Shown here piece by piece: positions 27,561 through 35,358 of a stretch of DNA of 64,000 nucleotides. Source of the DNA: Flavonifractor sp. An10 (GTDB lineage: Bacteria; Bacillota; Clostridia; Oscillospirales; Oscillospiraceae); assembly GCF_002161215.1 (NCBI RefSeq), contig NZ_NFMB01000001.1, positions 471,124 through 535,123 of the forward strand, written 5' to 3'. The notes below the pieces were generated by a model that worked only from the letters and a program-made list of their open reading frames with translations, was not told where the DNA came from and ran no database searches. A program made the position numbers and the translations under genes. Position 1 is the stretch's first letter. Each line of letters starts with the position of its first letter.

Positions 27561-27591
27561 AATATACTAGCGGAACCCCGGGAAGTGTCAA
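27561..27591 (-). promoter_or_regulatory. Promoter of the sulfotransferase gene
   Basis: On the minus strand TTGACA, a 19-bp spacer and TATATT (or a 17-bp spacer and AGTATA). The first 12 bases, TTGACACTTCCC, equal those of the MerR promoter. An A/T-rich tract lies directly upstream of the -35, like an UP element. Confidence 0.65.
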
Positions 27592-27667
27592 GACAAAAAA
27601 TGAAAATTTTCTTAAAATTTAATAAATAAAGAATGAGGACGGCGGGGGAGAGGAGACGGTGCGGCCG

Positions 27668-28429
27668 CTACTCCCACCGGAAATTCTTGGCCTGGCCGGT
27701 AATCGTGCCGATATACTCCAGGCAGTCCCCGTCCCCGACGGGGATGGCCTTGAAGTCCACATTGGGGGCCACCAGCTTGGAGGCGCCGTTGCGCCGGTAA
27801 AGGCGGCGGAGAAGAGGTGCGCCGTTGAGAAGAAAGAGGGCATATCCCTGGCGGGGGAGAGTGCGCTCCCTCCGGCAGAGCAGGACAGCCCCGGCGGAAT
27901 AGAGGGGCTCCAGGCTTCCGTCCGGCAGGAGGACGGCAAAGTCGGCCTCCCGGGCGGCGGCGTCCGGCTCCGGGATCAGGACGGGACGGGGGCGGAGCAC
28001 GCCCCAGGCCGGGTTCTCCGCCTCAGAGCCGGCGGCCAGGAAACAGAACAGGTGGCGCGTGGCAATGCCGCCGGCCAGGCAGGGCGCAGGGGCGCCCAGC
28101 AGCTCGGCCATGATCCCCATCGCACGCCTGCTGCGGGGCTCCAGCTCCCGCAGGCGCATGAGCAGGCGGATCTCCTCGTCGGAGAGCAGGATGGGGCCGT
28201 CGCTTCCGTTGAGGCTGATGTAGCACTCCAGGGGCAGGGCGTCGTCCAGCAGGTAGCGGATGGGCACACGGAGACTCTGGGCCAGCCGGGCCATGGGCTC
28301 CGCGGCGGGATGCCTGGTCTGCCCGGAGAAGATCTTGTTCAGCGTCCCCACCGGCACCCCCGAGTGCCGGGCAATCTCCTCCGTGGTCAGGTGCCGGAGT
28401 TTTTTGATGTAGGCCAGTTTCTCTGTCAT
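27668..28429 (-). CDS. XRE-family repressor with an S24-like C-terminal domain
   Basis: A 253-residue protein. Residues 1-65 form an XRE helix-turn-helix (TTEEIARHSGVPVGTLNKIFSG). The C-terminal part resembles the LexA/CI peptidase fold (DGSLEPLYSAGAVLLCRR ... APLLRRLYRR). Ser172 matches the catalytic Ser, but Arg208 sits where LexA has its catalytic Lys, so self-cleavage is doubtful. GGGAGG lies 8 nt before a TTG at 28435 and 14 nt before the ATG used here; either may be the start. It faces the DUF6514 gene. Confidence 0.8.
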   Translation of the reverse strand: MTEKLAYIKKLRHLTTEEIARHSGVPVGTLNKIFSGQTRHPAAEPMARLAQSLRVPIRYLLDDALPLECYISLNGSDGPILLSDEEIRLLMRLRELEPRSRRAMGIMAELLGAPAPCLAGGIATRHLFCFLAAGSEAENPAWGVLRPRPVLIPEPDAAAREADFAVLLPDGSLEPLYSAGAVLLCRRERTLPRQGYALFLLNGAPLLRRLYRRNGASKLVAPNVDFKAIPVGDGDCLEYIGTITGQAKNFRWE

Positions 28430-28457
28430 GGACAAGAGGAGCACCTCCCGCAGTGTT

Positions 28458-28511
28458 AACCGGATCTGGTAAAAAAGCCCGGGCAACCGGGTCAATTGGG
28501 CAGATCCGGTT
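28458..28511. promoter_or_regulatory. Putative operator sites between the XRE repressor and DUF6514 genes
   Basis: AACCGGATCTG at 28458-28468 and its exact inverse CAGATCCGGTT at 28501-28511, with a related AACCGGGTCAA between them. The second site overlaps the -35 of the plus-strand promoter. The arrangement suits binding by the neighbouring XRE repressor. Confidence 0.55.
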
Positions 28512-28537
28512 GACAAACGGCGGAAAATACATAATAT
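28510..28537 (+). promoter_or_regulatory. Promoter toward the DUF6514 gene
   Basis: TTGACA, a 16-bp spacer and TAATAT, overlapping the operator-like inverted repeat. The leader before the gene would be about 150 nt, and nothing else is recognised in it. Confidence 0.6.
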
Positions 28538-28693
28538 AGTGATAGGCTCTGGGGCAAAACGCAAGATAAGGGGGATGGCTGAGAGAGGATAGGCTGTAGC
28601 GCAACGTGCATTATACCAGAGAAACCGGAAAAACCTGGTCAAAATCTGTCGTTTATCACCGGAAAAGTTGTAGGAATGAGGAGAGAGCTAACC

Positions 28694-28900
28694 ATGAGAA
28701 ACCATCACAAGACCTATTGTGTATTTCTGGACGTGGCCTCCCGCCCGCACATGTACGGAATTCGGGGGACAAATGGCGTCAGCGTGGGTCGGATTTCCAC
28801 GGACTTCCAGGAAGTGAACCGGCTGGCCGAGAGCTGCAACAGTGCCGGACTCTCACCGCTCCATCTGGCCGATGTTGTGGACGATTTCCGCCGCTCCTGA
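28694..28900 (+). CDS. DUF6514 family small protein
   Basis: A 68-residue protein reading KTYCVFLDVASRPHMYGIRG, then ISTDFQEVNRLAESCNSAGLSPLHLADVVDDF. This matches my recollection of the DUF6514 pattern (YGI..., ISTDxxxVxxL...CN...L.P.HL.DVVEDF) in Clostridia. No function is known. GAGGAGAG lies before the ATG. The gene is divergent from the XRE repressor and ends in its own terminator. Confidence 0.7.
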   Translation: MRNHHKTYCVFLDVASRPHMYGIRGTNGVSVGRISTDFQEVNRLAESCNSAGLSPLHLADVVDDFRRS

Positions 28901-28950
28901 GGAGCCGGACACCCGGATTTGCATGGAAACAGAGAGATACACAGGTCAAA

Positions 28951-28985
28951 GGCCCGACGCGGGAGTGCGCCGGGCCGAATTTTTT
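28951..28985 (+). terminator. Terminator of the DUF6514 gene
   Basis: GGCCCGACGC paired with GCGCCGGGCC (one mismatch), followed by GAATTTTTT. Confidence 0.8.
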
Positions 28986-29034
28986 GTCCGGGCCCGGCGG
29001 CGGGCAGGACTGTAAATTATTCTGACGGTAATGA

Positions 29035-29063
29035 TTGCATTATAGGCCGGTTTATATTAAAAT
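29035..29063 (+). promoter_or_regulatory. Promoter of the pyrH cluster
   Basis: TTGCAT, a 17-bp spacer and TAAAAT, about 40 nt before pyrH. Confidence 0.6.
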
Positions 29064-29101
29064 AGAGAGGACTCCATAATCCCCTCAAAGGAGATGACAG
29101 T

Positions 29102-29824
29102 ATGAGCGAACCGCAGTACAAGCGGGTTCTTCTGAAGCTGAGCGGCGAGGCGCTGGCCGGCGGGGCCGGCCGGGGCCTGGACTTCGACGTGATCGGCAGC
29201 GTGTGCGACGTGATCAAGAAGTGTGTAGACTGTGGTGTCCAGGTGGGCATCGTGGTGGGCGGCGGCAATTTCTGGCGCGGCCTCAAGGACGGCGGCGACC
29301 GGATGGAGCGCACCCGGGCCGACCACATGGGCATGCTGGCCACCACCATCAACGCCCTGGCCGTGGCCGACGTGCTGGAGCAGAAGGGCGTGGATGTGCG
29401 GGTGCAGACCGCCATTGAGATGCGCGCCGTGGCCGAGCCCTATATCCGCTCCCGCGCCATCCGGCACATGGAGAAGGGAAGGGTGGTTATCTTTGGCTGC
29501 GGCACCGGCAATCCCTTCTTCTCCACCGACACGGCGGCGGTGCTGCGGGCCGCGGAGATCGACGCGGACGCCATCCTGCTGGCCAAGAACATCGACGGCG
29601 TTTACAGCGCCGACCCCAAAAAGGATCCCACTGCGGTGAAGTACGATACCATCACCTATGACGACGTGCTGGCCCAGCACCTCCAGGTCATGGATTCCAC
29701 CGCCACGTCGCTGTCGATGGACAACAAGATTCCGGTCATTCTGTTCGCGCTGAAGGATCCGGAGAACATTCTCCGGGTCGTCATGGGAGAGAAAATTGGA
29801 ACCATTGTCAAGGAGGAACCGTGA
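29102..29824 (+). CDS. pyrH: Uridylate kinase
   Basis: A 240-residue UMP kinase of the amino-acid-kinase fold that makes UDP. Seen: [53 protein letters not shown] and [24 protein letters not shown] precedes the ATG. It is the first gene of the pyrH-frr-uppS-cdsA-dxr-rseP-ispG-polC cluster; rpsB and tsf, often just upstream, are absent here. Confidence 0.97.
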   Translation: MSEPQYKRVLLKLSGEALAGGAGRGLDFDVIGSVCDVIKKCVDCGVQVGIVVGGGNFWRGLKDGGDRMERTRADHMGMLATTINALAVADVLEQKGVDVRVQTAIEMRAVAEPYIRSRAIRHMEKGRVVIFGCGTGNPFFSTDTAAVLRAAEIDADAILLAKNIDGVYSADPKKDPTAVKYDTITYDDVLAQHLQVMDSTATSLSMDNKIPVILFALKDPENILRVVMGEKIGTIVKEEP

Positions 29825-29825
29825 A

Positions 29826-30380
29826 ATGAAAGAGGTCAACAAGGAATTCGATGCAAAGATGCAGAAGACCATTGACGTGGTCATGAGCGATTTCGCCAGC
29901 GTCCGGGCCGGGCGGGCCAACGCCGCCGTGCTGGACAAGATCACCGTGGATTACTACGGCGCGCCCACCCCCCTGAACCAGGTGGCGGCCATCTCCTCCC
30001 CCGACCCCCGCAGCCTGATGATCCAGCCCTGGGACGGCACCCTGCTCAAGGCCATTGAGAAGGCCATCCAGACCTCCGACCTGGGCATCAACCCCCAGAA
30101 TGACGGCAAGGTGATCCGCCTGGCCTTCCCGCAGCTCACCGAGGAGCGCCGCAAGGAGCTGACCAAGCAGGTGCGCAAGTACGGCGAGGCCGGCAAGGTG
30201 GCCATCCGCAACATCCGCCGGGATGCCATGGACAAGTTCAAGGCCCTGGAGAAGAAGTCGGAGATCACCGAGGACGACCGGAAGGACTACGAGAAGGAGC
30301 TTCAGGACATCACCGAGAAGCGCTGCAAGCAGATTGACGAGCTCACCGCCAAGAAAGAGGCGGAGCTGATGGCGGTCTGA
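29826..30380 (+). CDS. frr: Ribosome recycling factor
   Basis: A 184-residue protein that, with EF-G, splits the post-termination ribosome. Seen: DFASVRAGRANAAVLDKITVDYYG, PLNQVAAISSPDPRSLMIQPWD, NDGKVIRLAFPQLTEERRKEL and the C-terminal helical bundle. AAGGAGG lies 8 nt before the ATG, one base after the pyrH stop codon. Confidence 0.97.
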   Translation: MKEVNKEFDAKMQKTIDVVMSDFASVRAGRANAAVLDKITVDYYGAPTPLNQVAAISSPDPRSLMIQPWDGTLLKAIEKAIQTSDLGINPQNDGKVIRLAFPQLTEERRKELTKQVRKYGEAGKVAIRNIRRDAMDKFKALEKKSEITEDDRKDYEKELQDITEKRCKQIDELTAKKEAELMAV

Positions 30381-30406
30381 GCCGAAAAACGGCAATACGT
30401 TATCCT

Positions 30407-30434
30407 GGTGCGGGACACCTGTGTGTCCCGCACC
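30407..30434 (+). repeat. Perfect palindrome between frr and uppS
   Basis: GGTGCGGGACAC, CTGT, and its exact complement: a 12-bp stem. There is no T run after it, so it is not a typical terminator. Its CACCTGTG centre also occurs in the repeat at 18807. Confidence 0.65.
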
Positions 30435-30464
30435 CCTATTCATGTGACCAGGTAGGGTTTCATC

Positions 30465-31214
30465 ATGGCTTTTATCAAACCAACTCAACCGAAGGATGAG
30501 CCGACGGTGGATTTTTCCCGGCTGCCCCGCCACGTGGCCATCATCATGGACGGCAACGGACGCTGGGCCAAGCGCCGGGGCCTGCCCCGCACGGCGGGCC
30601 ACGCCGCCGGGGCGGAGACCTTCCGCACCATCGCCACCTACTGCAAGGACATCGGGCTGGAGTATCTCACCGTCTACGCCTTCTCCACGGAGAACTGGAA
30701 GCGGCCGCTGGAGGAGGTCTCCGCCATTGTGGGCCTGCTGAAAAAATATCTGCTGGAGTCCATCCAGAAGATGGAGCGGGATAAGATCAAGCTCCACTTC
30801 TTCGGGGATCTGGAGCCCCTGCCCGGAGAGCTCCGGGAGATGTGCGACCGAACCAACGAGATCTCCAAGCGGTATGACGGTATGCAGGTCAACGTCTGCT
30901 TCAACTACGGCGGGAGGGACGAGATCGTCCGGGCCGCCCGGGCCTTTGCCCTGGACTGTGCGGCTGGGCGCCGGCGGCCGGAGGAGCTGACCGAGGGCAT
31001 GTTCGGGGAGTATCTCTACTCCGCCGGGGTACCGGATCCGGATCTTGTGATCCGTCCCAGCGGGGAGATGCGGCTGTCCAACTTCCTGCTTTGGCAGTCG
31101 GCCTATGCCGAGCTCTATATGACGGATGTGCTGTGGCCCGACTTTACGCCGGAAGAGCTGTGCCGGGCGCTGGCGGCCTATCAGAGCCGTGACCGCCGGT
31201 TTGGAGGTGTATGA
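30465..31214 (+). CDS. uppS: Isoprenyl (undecaprenyl-diphosphate) transferase
   Basis: A 249-residue cis-prenyltransferase that builds the undecaprenyl carrier lipid for cell-wall synthesis. Seen: HVAIIMDGNGRWAKRRGLPRTAGH, YLTVYAFSTENWKRP, NVCFNYGGRDEI and DLVIRPSGEMRLSNFLLWQSAYAELY. The catalytic Asp of MDGNGRWA is present. It overlaps or abuts cdsA. Confidence 0.96.
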   Translation: MAFIKPTQPKDEPTVDFSRLPRHVAIIMDGNGRWAKRRGLPRTAGHAAGAETFRTIATYCKDIGLEYLTVYAFSTENWKRPLEEVSAIVGLLKKYLLESIQKMERDKIKLHFFGDLEPLPGELREMCDRTNEISKRYDGMQVNVCFNYGGRDEIVRAARAFALDCAAGRRRPEELTEGMFGEYLYSAGVPDPDLVIRPSGEMRLSNFLLWQSAYAELYMTDVLWPDFTPEELCRALAAYQSRDRRFGGV

Positions 31215-31216
31215 CA

Positions 31217-32041
31217 ATGGGCAAGCGAATCCTTGTGGCGGTGATCTTTATCCCGCTGCTGCTGGTGCTCATCTACGGGATTGCACCTGCCTACCCCTGG
31301 GCCCTGTGCCTGCTGGTTGCCGGACTGTCCATGATCTCGGTGCATGAGGTGCTCTGGTCTACCGGCTTTTTGAAGCACGCCCGCATCTCCGGCTACTCCA
31401 TCGTGCTGGCGGGCCTGATCCCCTTCTGGGTCTACTACGACGGAGAGAGCCTGCCCGCCCTGTGCGGCCTGTTTGTGTATGTGGTGCTCCTTTTTGCCGA
31501 GGCCATCGCCGCCCACAAGCGCATCAGCCTGGAGAAGCTGGGAGGCGCCTTTTTCCTGTCCATCGTGATCCCCTTCTTCCTGTCCTCCTTCCTGCGCATC
31601 CGGCAGATGGAGCACTGGCAGTACCTGATCCTCCTGCCCCTGGAGGCGGCCTTCCTCAGCGATGCCTTTGCCCTGTTTGCCGGCATGGCCTTTGGAAAGC
31701 ACAAACTGGCCCCGGAGCTCTCCCCCAAAAAGACGGTGGAGGGGGCCGTGGGCGGCTTTGCCGGCGCGGTGGTTTGTACCGTGGTGTACGGCGCCGTGCT
31801 CCAGTTCGGGTTCCAGGTGCCGGTGAACTATCTGTATCTGGCCGTCTACGGCGCACTGGGCAGCGCGGCCTCCCAGCTGGGGGATCTGGCCTTTTCCTAT
31901 ATCAAGCGGGAGTACGGGCTGAAGGATTTCGGCAATATTCTGCCCGGACACGGCGGCATCCTGGATCGGTTTGACAGCGTGATCTTCTGCGCGCCGCTGA
32001 TGGAGCTTCTGCTCCACGTTCTGCCCGCGGTGGGGGTGTAG
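31217..32041 (+). CDS. cdsA: Phosphatidate cytidylyltransferase
   Basis: A 274-residue multi-pass membrane enzyme making CDP-diacylglycerol from phosphatidic acid and CTP. The signature near the C-terminus is present: SQLGDLAFSYIKREYGLKDF followed by PGHGGILDRFDS. About seven hydrophobic segments are visible. GGAGG lies 9 nt before the ATG at 31217; an ATG two codons earlier, overlapping the uppS stop, is possible. Confidence 0.93.
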   Translation: MGKRILVAVIFIPLLLVLIYGIAPAYPWALCLLVAGLSMISVHEVLWSTGFLKHARISGYSIVLAGLIPFWVYYDGESLPALCGLFVYVVLLFAEAIAAHKRISLEKLGGAFFLSIVIPFFLSSFLRIRQMEHWQYLILLPLEAAFLSDAFALFAGMAFGKHKLAPELSPKKTVEGAVGGFAGAVVCTVVYGAVLQFGFQVPVNYLYLAVYGALGSAASQLGDLAFSYIKREYGLKDFGNILPGHGGILDRFDSVIFCAPLMELLLHVLPAVGV

Positions 32042-32045
32042 TGCC

Positions 32046-33191
32046 GTGGAGGAAAAACGCTGTATCTCCCTGCTGGGCTCCACCGGCTCCATCGGCCGGC
32101 AGGCCCTGGAGGTGATTGCGGCCGAGGATATGGCCGTGGCCGCCCTGACGGCCAACCGGGACGTGGATCGGCTGGAGGAGCAGTGCCGCCGCTTCCGCCC
32201 GGCGCTGGCGGTGATGATGGATCCGGCGGCGGCGTCTGATCTGCGGGTGCGCCTGGCGGACACAGGAATCCGGGTGGCCGCCGGCATGGACGGCCTGCTG
32301 GAGGCCGCCGTCCTGCCCCAGGCGGACACGGTGCTCACCGCCGTGGTGGGCATTGTGGGCCTGCGGCCCACCCTGGCGGCGGTGGAGGCGGGCAAGCGCA
32401 TCGCCCTGGCCAACAAGGAGACCCTGGTGTGCGGCGGCGAGCTGGTGATGGACGGGGCCGCCCGCTCTGGCGCGGAGATCGTGCCGGTGGACTCGGAGCA
32501 CTCGGCCCTGTTCCAGTGCCTCCAGGGCTGCCGGGACAGGGGGGGGGTGCGCCGGCTGATCCTCACCGCCTCCGGAGGCCCCTTCTGGGGCTGGACGGCG
32601 GAGCAGCTCGACCGCGTGACGGTGGAGCAGGCCCTGGCCCACCCCAACTGGTCTATGGGGGCCAAGATCTCGGTGGACTCCGCCACCATGATGAACAAGG
32701 GGCTGGAATTTATCGAGGCCATGCGGCTCTACCGCATGCCGCCGGAGAAAATTTCCATTGTCATCCACCGGGAGAGTATCATTCACTCCCTGGTGGAATA
32801 CTCTGATCATGCCATCCTGGCCCAGCTGGGCGCGCCCGACATGCGCCTGCCCATCCAGTACGCCCTCACCTGGCCCCGCCGGAGTGAGGGGGTGGCGAAA
32901 CCGCTGGATCTGCTCACCTGCCCGCCCCTGACCTTCCACGCCCCGGACTGCGAGGCTTTTCCCTGCCTCCGCCTGGCGCTGGAGGCCGCCCGGACAGGGG
33001 GCACCGCCACGGCGGTGCTCAACGGTGCCAACGAGGCGGCGGTGGGGCAGTTCCTGGCCGGAAAGCTCTCCTTTGCCGGCATCGCCCAAAAGGTGGAGGA
33101 GGCCCTGGCCGCCATTCCGGCCATCCAGTCCCCCGTCCTGGAGGAGATCCTGGCGGCGGACGAGGCCGCCCGGGCGCTGGTAAACCGCTGA
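32046..33191 (+). CDS. dxr: 1-deoxy-D-xylulose-5-phosphate reductoisomerase
   Basis: A 381-residue NADPH enzyme, second step of the MEP isoprenoid pathway. Seen: the nucleotide-binding LLGSTGSIGRQALEV, ALANKETLVCGGELV, metal site VDSEHSALFQCL, LTASGGPFWG, HPNWSMGAKISVDSATMMNKGLEFIEA and HRESIIHSLVEY. Start is GTG four bases after the cdsA stop. Confidence 0.96.
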   Translation: MEEKRCISLLGSTGSIGRQALEVIAAEDMAVAALTANRDVDRLEEQCRRFRPALAVMMDPAAASDLRVRLADTGIRVAAGMDGLLEAAVLPQADTVLTAVVGIVGLRPTLAAVEAGKRIALANKETLVCGGELVMDGAARSGAEIVPVDSEHSALFQCLQGCRDRGGVRRLILTASGGPFWGWTAEQLDRVTVEQALAHPNWSMGAKISVDSATMMNKGLEFIEAMRLYRMPPEKISIVIHRESIIHSLVEYSDHAILAQLGAPDMRLPIQYALTWPRRSEGVAKPLDLLTCPPLTFHAPDCEAFPCLRLALEAARTGGTATAVLNGANEAAVGQFLAGKLSFAGIAQKVEEALAAIPAIQSPVLEEILAADEAARALVNR

Positions 33192-33203
33192 TTTGAGGTG
33201 TCT

Positions 33204-34280
33204 ATGACCATTTTATCCATTGTCCTGATCATCCTGTTCTTCGGCGTGCTCATCGCCGTCCACGAGTTCGGCCATTTCATCGCCGCCAAGTCCCTGGGGG
33301 TGTGGGTGGAGGAGTTCGCCATCGGCATGGGGCCCAAGCTGTTCTCCCGGAAAAAGGGGGAGACCACCTACTCCCTCCGGGCCCTGCCCATCGGCGGTTT
33401 CTGCGCCATGGAGGGGGAGGAGGAGAGCTCCGACGACCCCCGCTCCTTCAGCAATAAGCCCGCCTGGAAGAAGCTGATCATCCTGGTGGCCGGGGCGTTC
33501 ATGAACTTTGTGGCCGGACTGGTGATCATCGTGCTTTTGTTCGCGGTGTCCGGCGTGCCCTCCCTTCCGGTGGTGAACGGCTACCTGGCGGGGGCGGAGG
33601 ACATCCAGGAGCAGGGCCTGCTGCCGGGGGATGAATTTTACTCCATCAACGGCCACCGCATCTACTTTCAGAGCGACGCCCTTCTCTTCCTGAACCGGGC
33701 GGGGGAGGACGTGGCGGTGGAGGTGGTGCGGGACGGCCAGCGGGTGGATCTGGGCACCCTCCACCTGCCCTACCGCACCCTCACCGATGAGACCGGCCAG
33801 CAGGTGCTCAAGCGGGGCATCACCGTGGGCCAGGTGCGGGATATGGGCATCCTGGACACCCTGCGCTACGGATGGTACCAGGCCATCGACTACGTGCGCA
33901 CGGTGTGGATGAGCCTGGGTGATCTGATCAGCGGCGCGGTGGGGCTGGACGACATGTCCGGCGTCATCGGCATTGTCGCGGTGGCCGGGCAGATGGGGGA
34001 GCAGGGGGCCCAGGCCGCCGGACTGGCGGGGGCCTTTCTCAACCTGCTCAGTTTCACCGCCCTGATCGCCGTCAACCTGGCGGTCATGAACCTGCTGCCC
34101 ATTCCCGCCCTGGACGGGGGGCAGATCCTTTTCGTGCTGGTGGGGGCGGTGTACCGCCTGATCACCCGAAAGACCCTGGATCAAAAGGTACTGGGCTACA
34201 TCAACATGGTGGGCTTTGTGTGCCTGATGGGGCTGATGGTGGTGGTGGCCGTCAGCGACGTGCGGAAGTTCATTTTGTAA
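33204..34280 (+). CDS. rseP: RIP metalloprotease RseP (site-2 protease)
   Basis: A 358-residue intramembrane zinc protease. Seen: HEFGHF zinc motif in the first helix, VWVEEFAIGMGPKLFSRKKGETTYSLRALPIGGF, one PDZ domain (about residues 110-190) and the C-terminal NLLPIPALDGGQ motif with the third metal ligand. It would cut membrane-bound anti-sigma factors or remnant signal peptides. A GTG two codons upstream is an alternative start. Confidence 0.93.
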   Translation: MTILSIVLIILFFGVLIAVHEFGHFIAAKSLGVWVEEFAIGMGPKLFSRKKGETTYSLRALPIGGFCAMEGEEESSDDPRSFSNKPAWKKLIILVAGAFMNFVAGLVIIVLLFAVSGVPSLPVVNGYLAGAEDIQEQGLLPGDEFYSINGHRIYFQSDALLFLNRAGEDVAVEVVRDGQRVDLGTLHLPYRTLTDETGQQVLKRGITVGQVRDMGILDTLRYGWYQAIDYVRTVWMSLGDLISGAVGLDDMSGVIGIVAVAGQMGEQGAQAAGLAGAFLNLLSFTALIAVNLAVMNLLPIPALDGGQILFVLVGAVYRLITRKTLDQKVLGYINMVGFVCLMGLMVVVAVSDVRKFIL

Positions 34281-34301
34281 ATCCTCGAAGGAGGCATTTT
34301 C

Positions 34302-35339
34302 GTGACCCGACAGATTTTCGTGGGCGGCGTCCCCATGGGGGGCGGCGCCCCTGTCACCATTCAGTCCATGACCAACACCCGCACCGACGACGTGGCGGCC
34401 ACCGTGGCGCAGATCCGCCGCCTGGCCGCCGCCGGATGCCAGATCGTCCGGGTGGCGGTGCCCGATCTGGCCGCGGCAAAGGCTGTGGGGGCGATCAAGG
34501 AGCAGATCGACATCCCCCTGGTGGTGGACATCCACTTCGACTATAAGCTGGCCCTGGAGTGCGTGGCCGCCGGGTGTGACAAGGTGCGCATCAACCCGGG
34601 CAACATCGGCGGGGAGGACAGGGTACGGCAGGTGGCGGACGCCTGCCGCCAAAAGGGCATCCCCATCCGCATCGGGGTCAACGGCGGCTCCCTGGAGAAG
34701 CCCATCCTGGCCAAATACGGCGGCGTCACGCCGGAGGCCCTGGTGGAGTCCGCCTTCGGCCATATCAGGCTGCTGGAGAAGTTCGGCTTCACCGACATCT
34801 GCGTGTCCCTCAAGTCCTCCAGCGTGCCGGTCACCATGGCGGCCTACCGCCTGATGAGCAAGAAAAGTGATTATCCTTTACATCTGGGCGTCACCGAGAC
34901 GGGCACCCCCCGCATGGGGATTCTCAAGTCCGCCGTGGGCATCGGCGGCCTGCTGGCCCTGGGCATCGGGGACACCATGCGGGTGTCCCTCTCCGCCGAC
35001 CCGGTGGAGGAGGTCTACGCCGCCCGGGACATTCTGAAGGCCGCCGGGGTGCGGAAGGACGGGCCGGAGCTGGTGGCCTGCCCCACCTGCGGCCGCACCC
35101 GCATCGACCTCATCGGCCTGGCAAATGAGGTGGAGGAGCGGCTGAAAAGCGTGGACAAGCCCATCACCGTTGCGGTGATGGGGTGCGCGGTCAACGGCCC
35201 CGGGGAGGCCTCCGCCGCCGATGTGGGCATCGCCGGGGGCGTAGGGGAGGGCCTGCTCTTCCGAAAGGGGGAGATTGTGAAGAAGGTACCCCAGGAGGCC
35301 CTGGTGGACGAGCTGTTTGCGCTGATTGAGGAACTGTGA
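34302..35339 (+). CDS. ispG: 4-hydroxy-3-methylbut-2-en-1-yl diphosphate synthase
   Basis: A 345-residue 4Fe-4S enzyme of the MEP pathway. Seen: [25 protein letters not shown]-type segment ([10 protein letters not shown]), [19 protein letters not shown], and cluster ligands in ACPTCGRT and [10 protein letters not shown]. Start GTG with AAGGAGG upstream. Confidence 0.96.
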   Translation: MTRQIFVGGVPMGGGAPVTIQSMTNTRTDDVAATVAQIRRLAAAGCQIVRVAVPDLAAAKAVGAIKEQIDIPLVVDIHFDYKLALECVAAGCDKVRINPGNIGGEDRVRQVADACRQKGIPIRIGVNGGSLEKPILAKYGGVTPEALVESAFGHIRLLEKFGFTDICVSLKSSSVPVTMAAYRLMSKKSDYPLHLGVTETGTPRMGILKSAVGIGGLLALGIGDTMRVSLSADPVEEVYAARDILKAAGVRKDGPELVACPTCGRTRIDLIGLANEVEERLKSVDKPITVAVMGCAVNGPGEASAADVGIAGGVGEGLLFRKGEIVKKVPQEALVDELFALIEEL

Positions 35340-35358
35340 CATAGGAGCGTTAGTGAGC

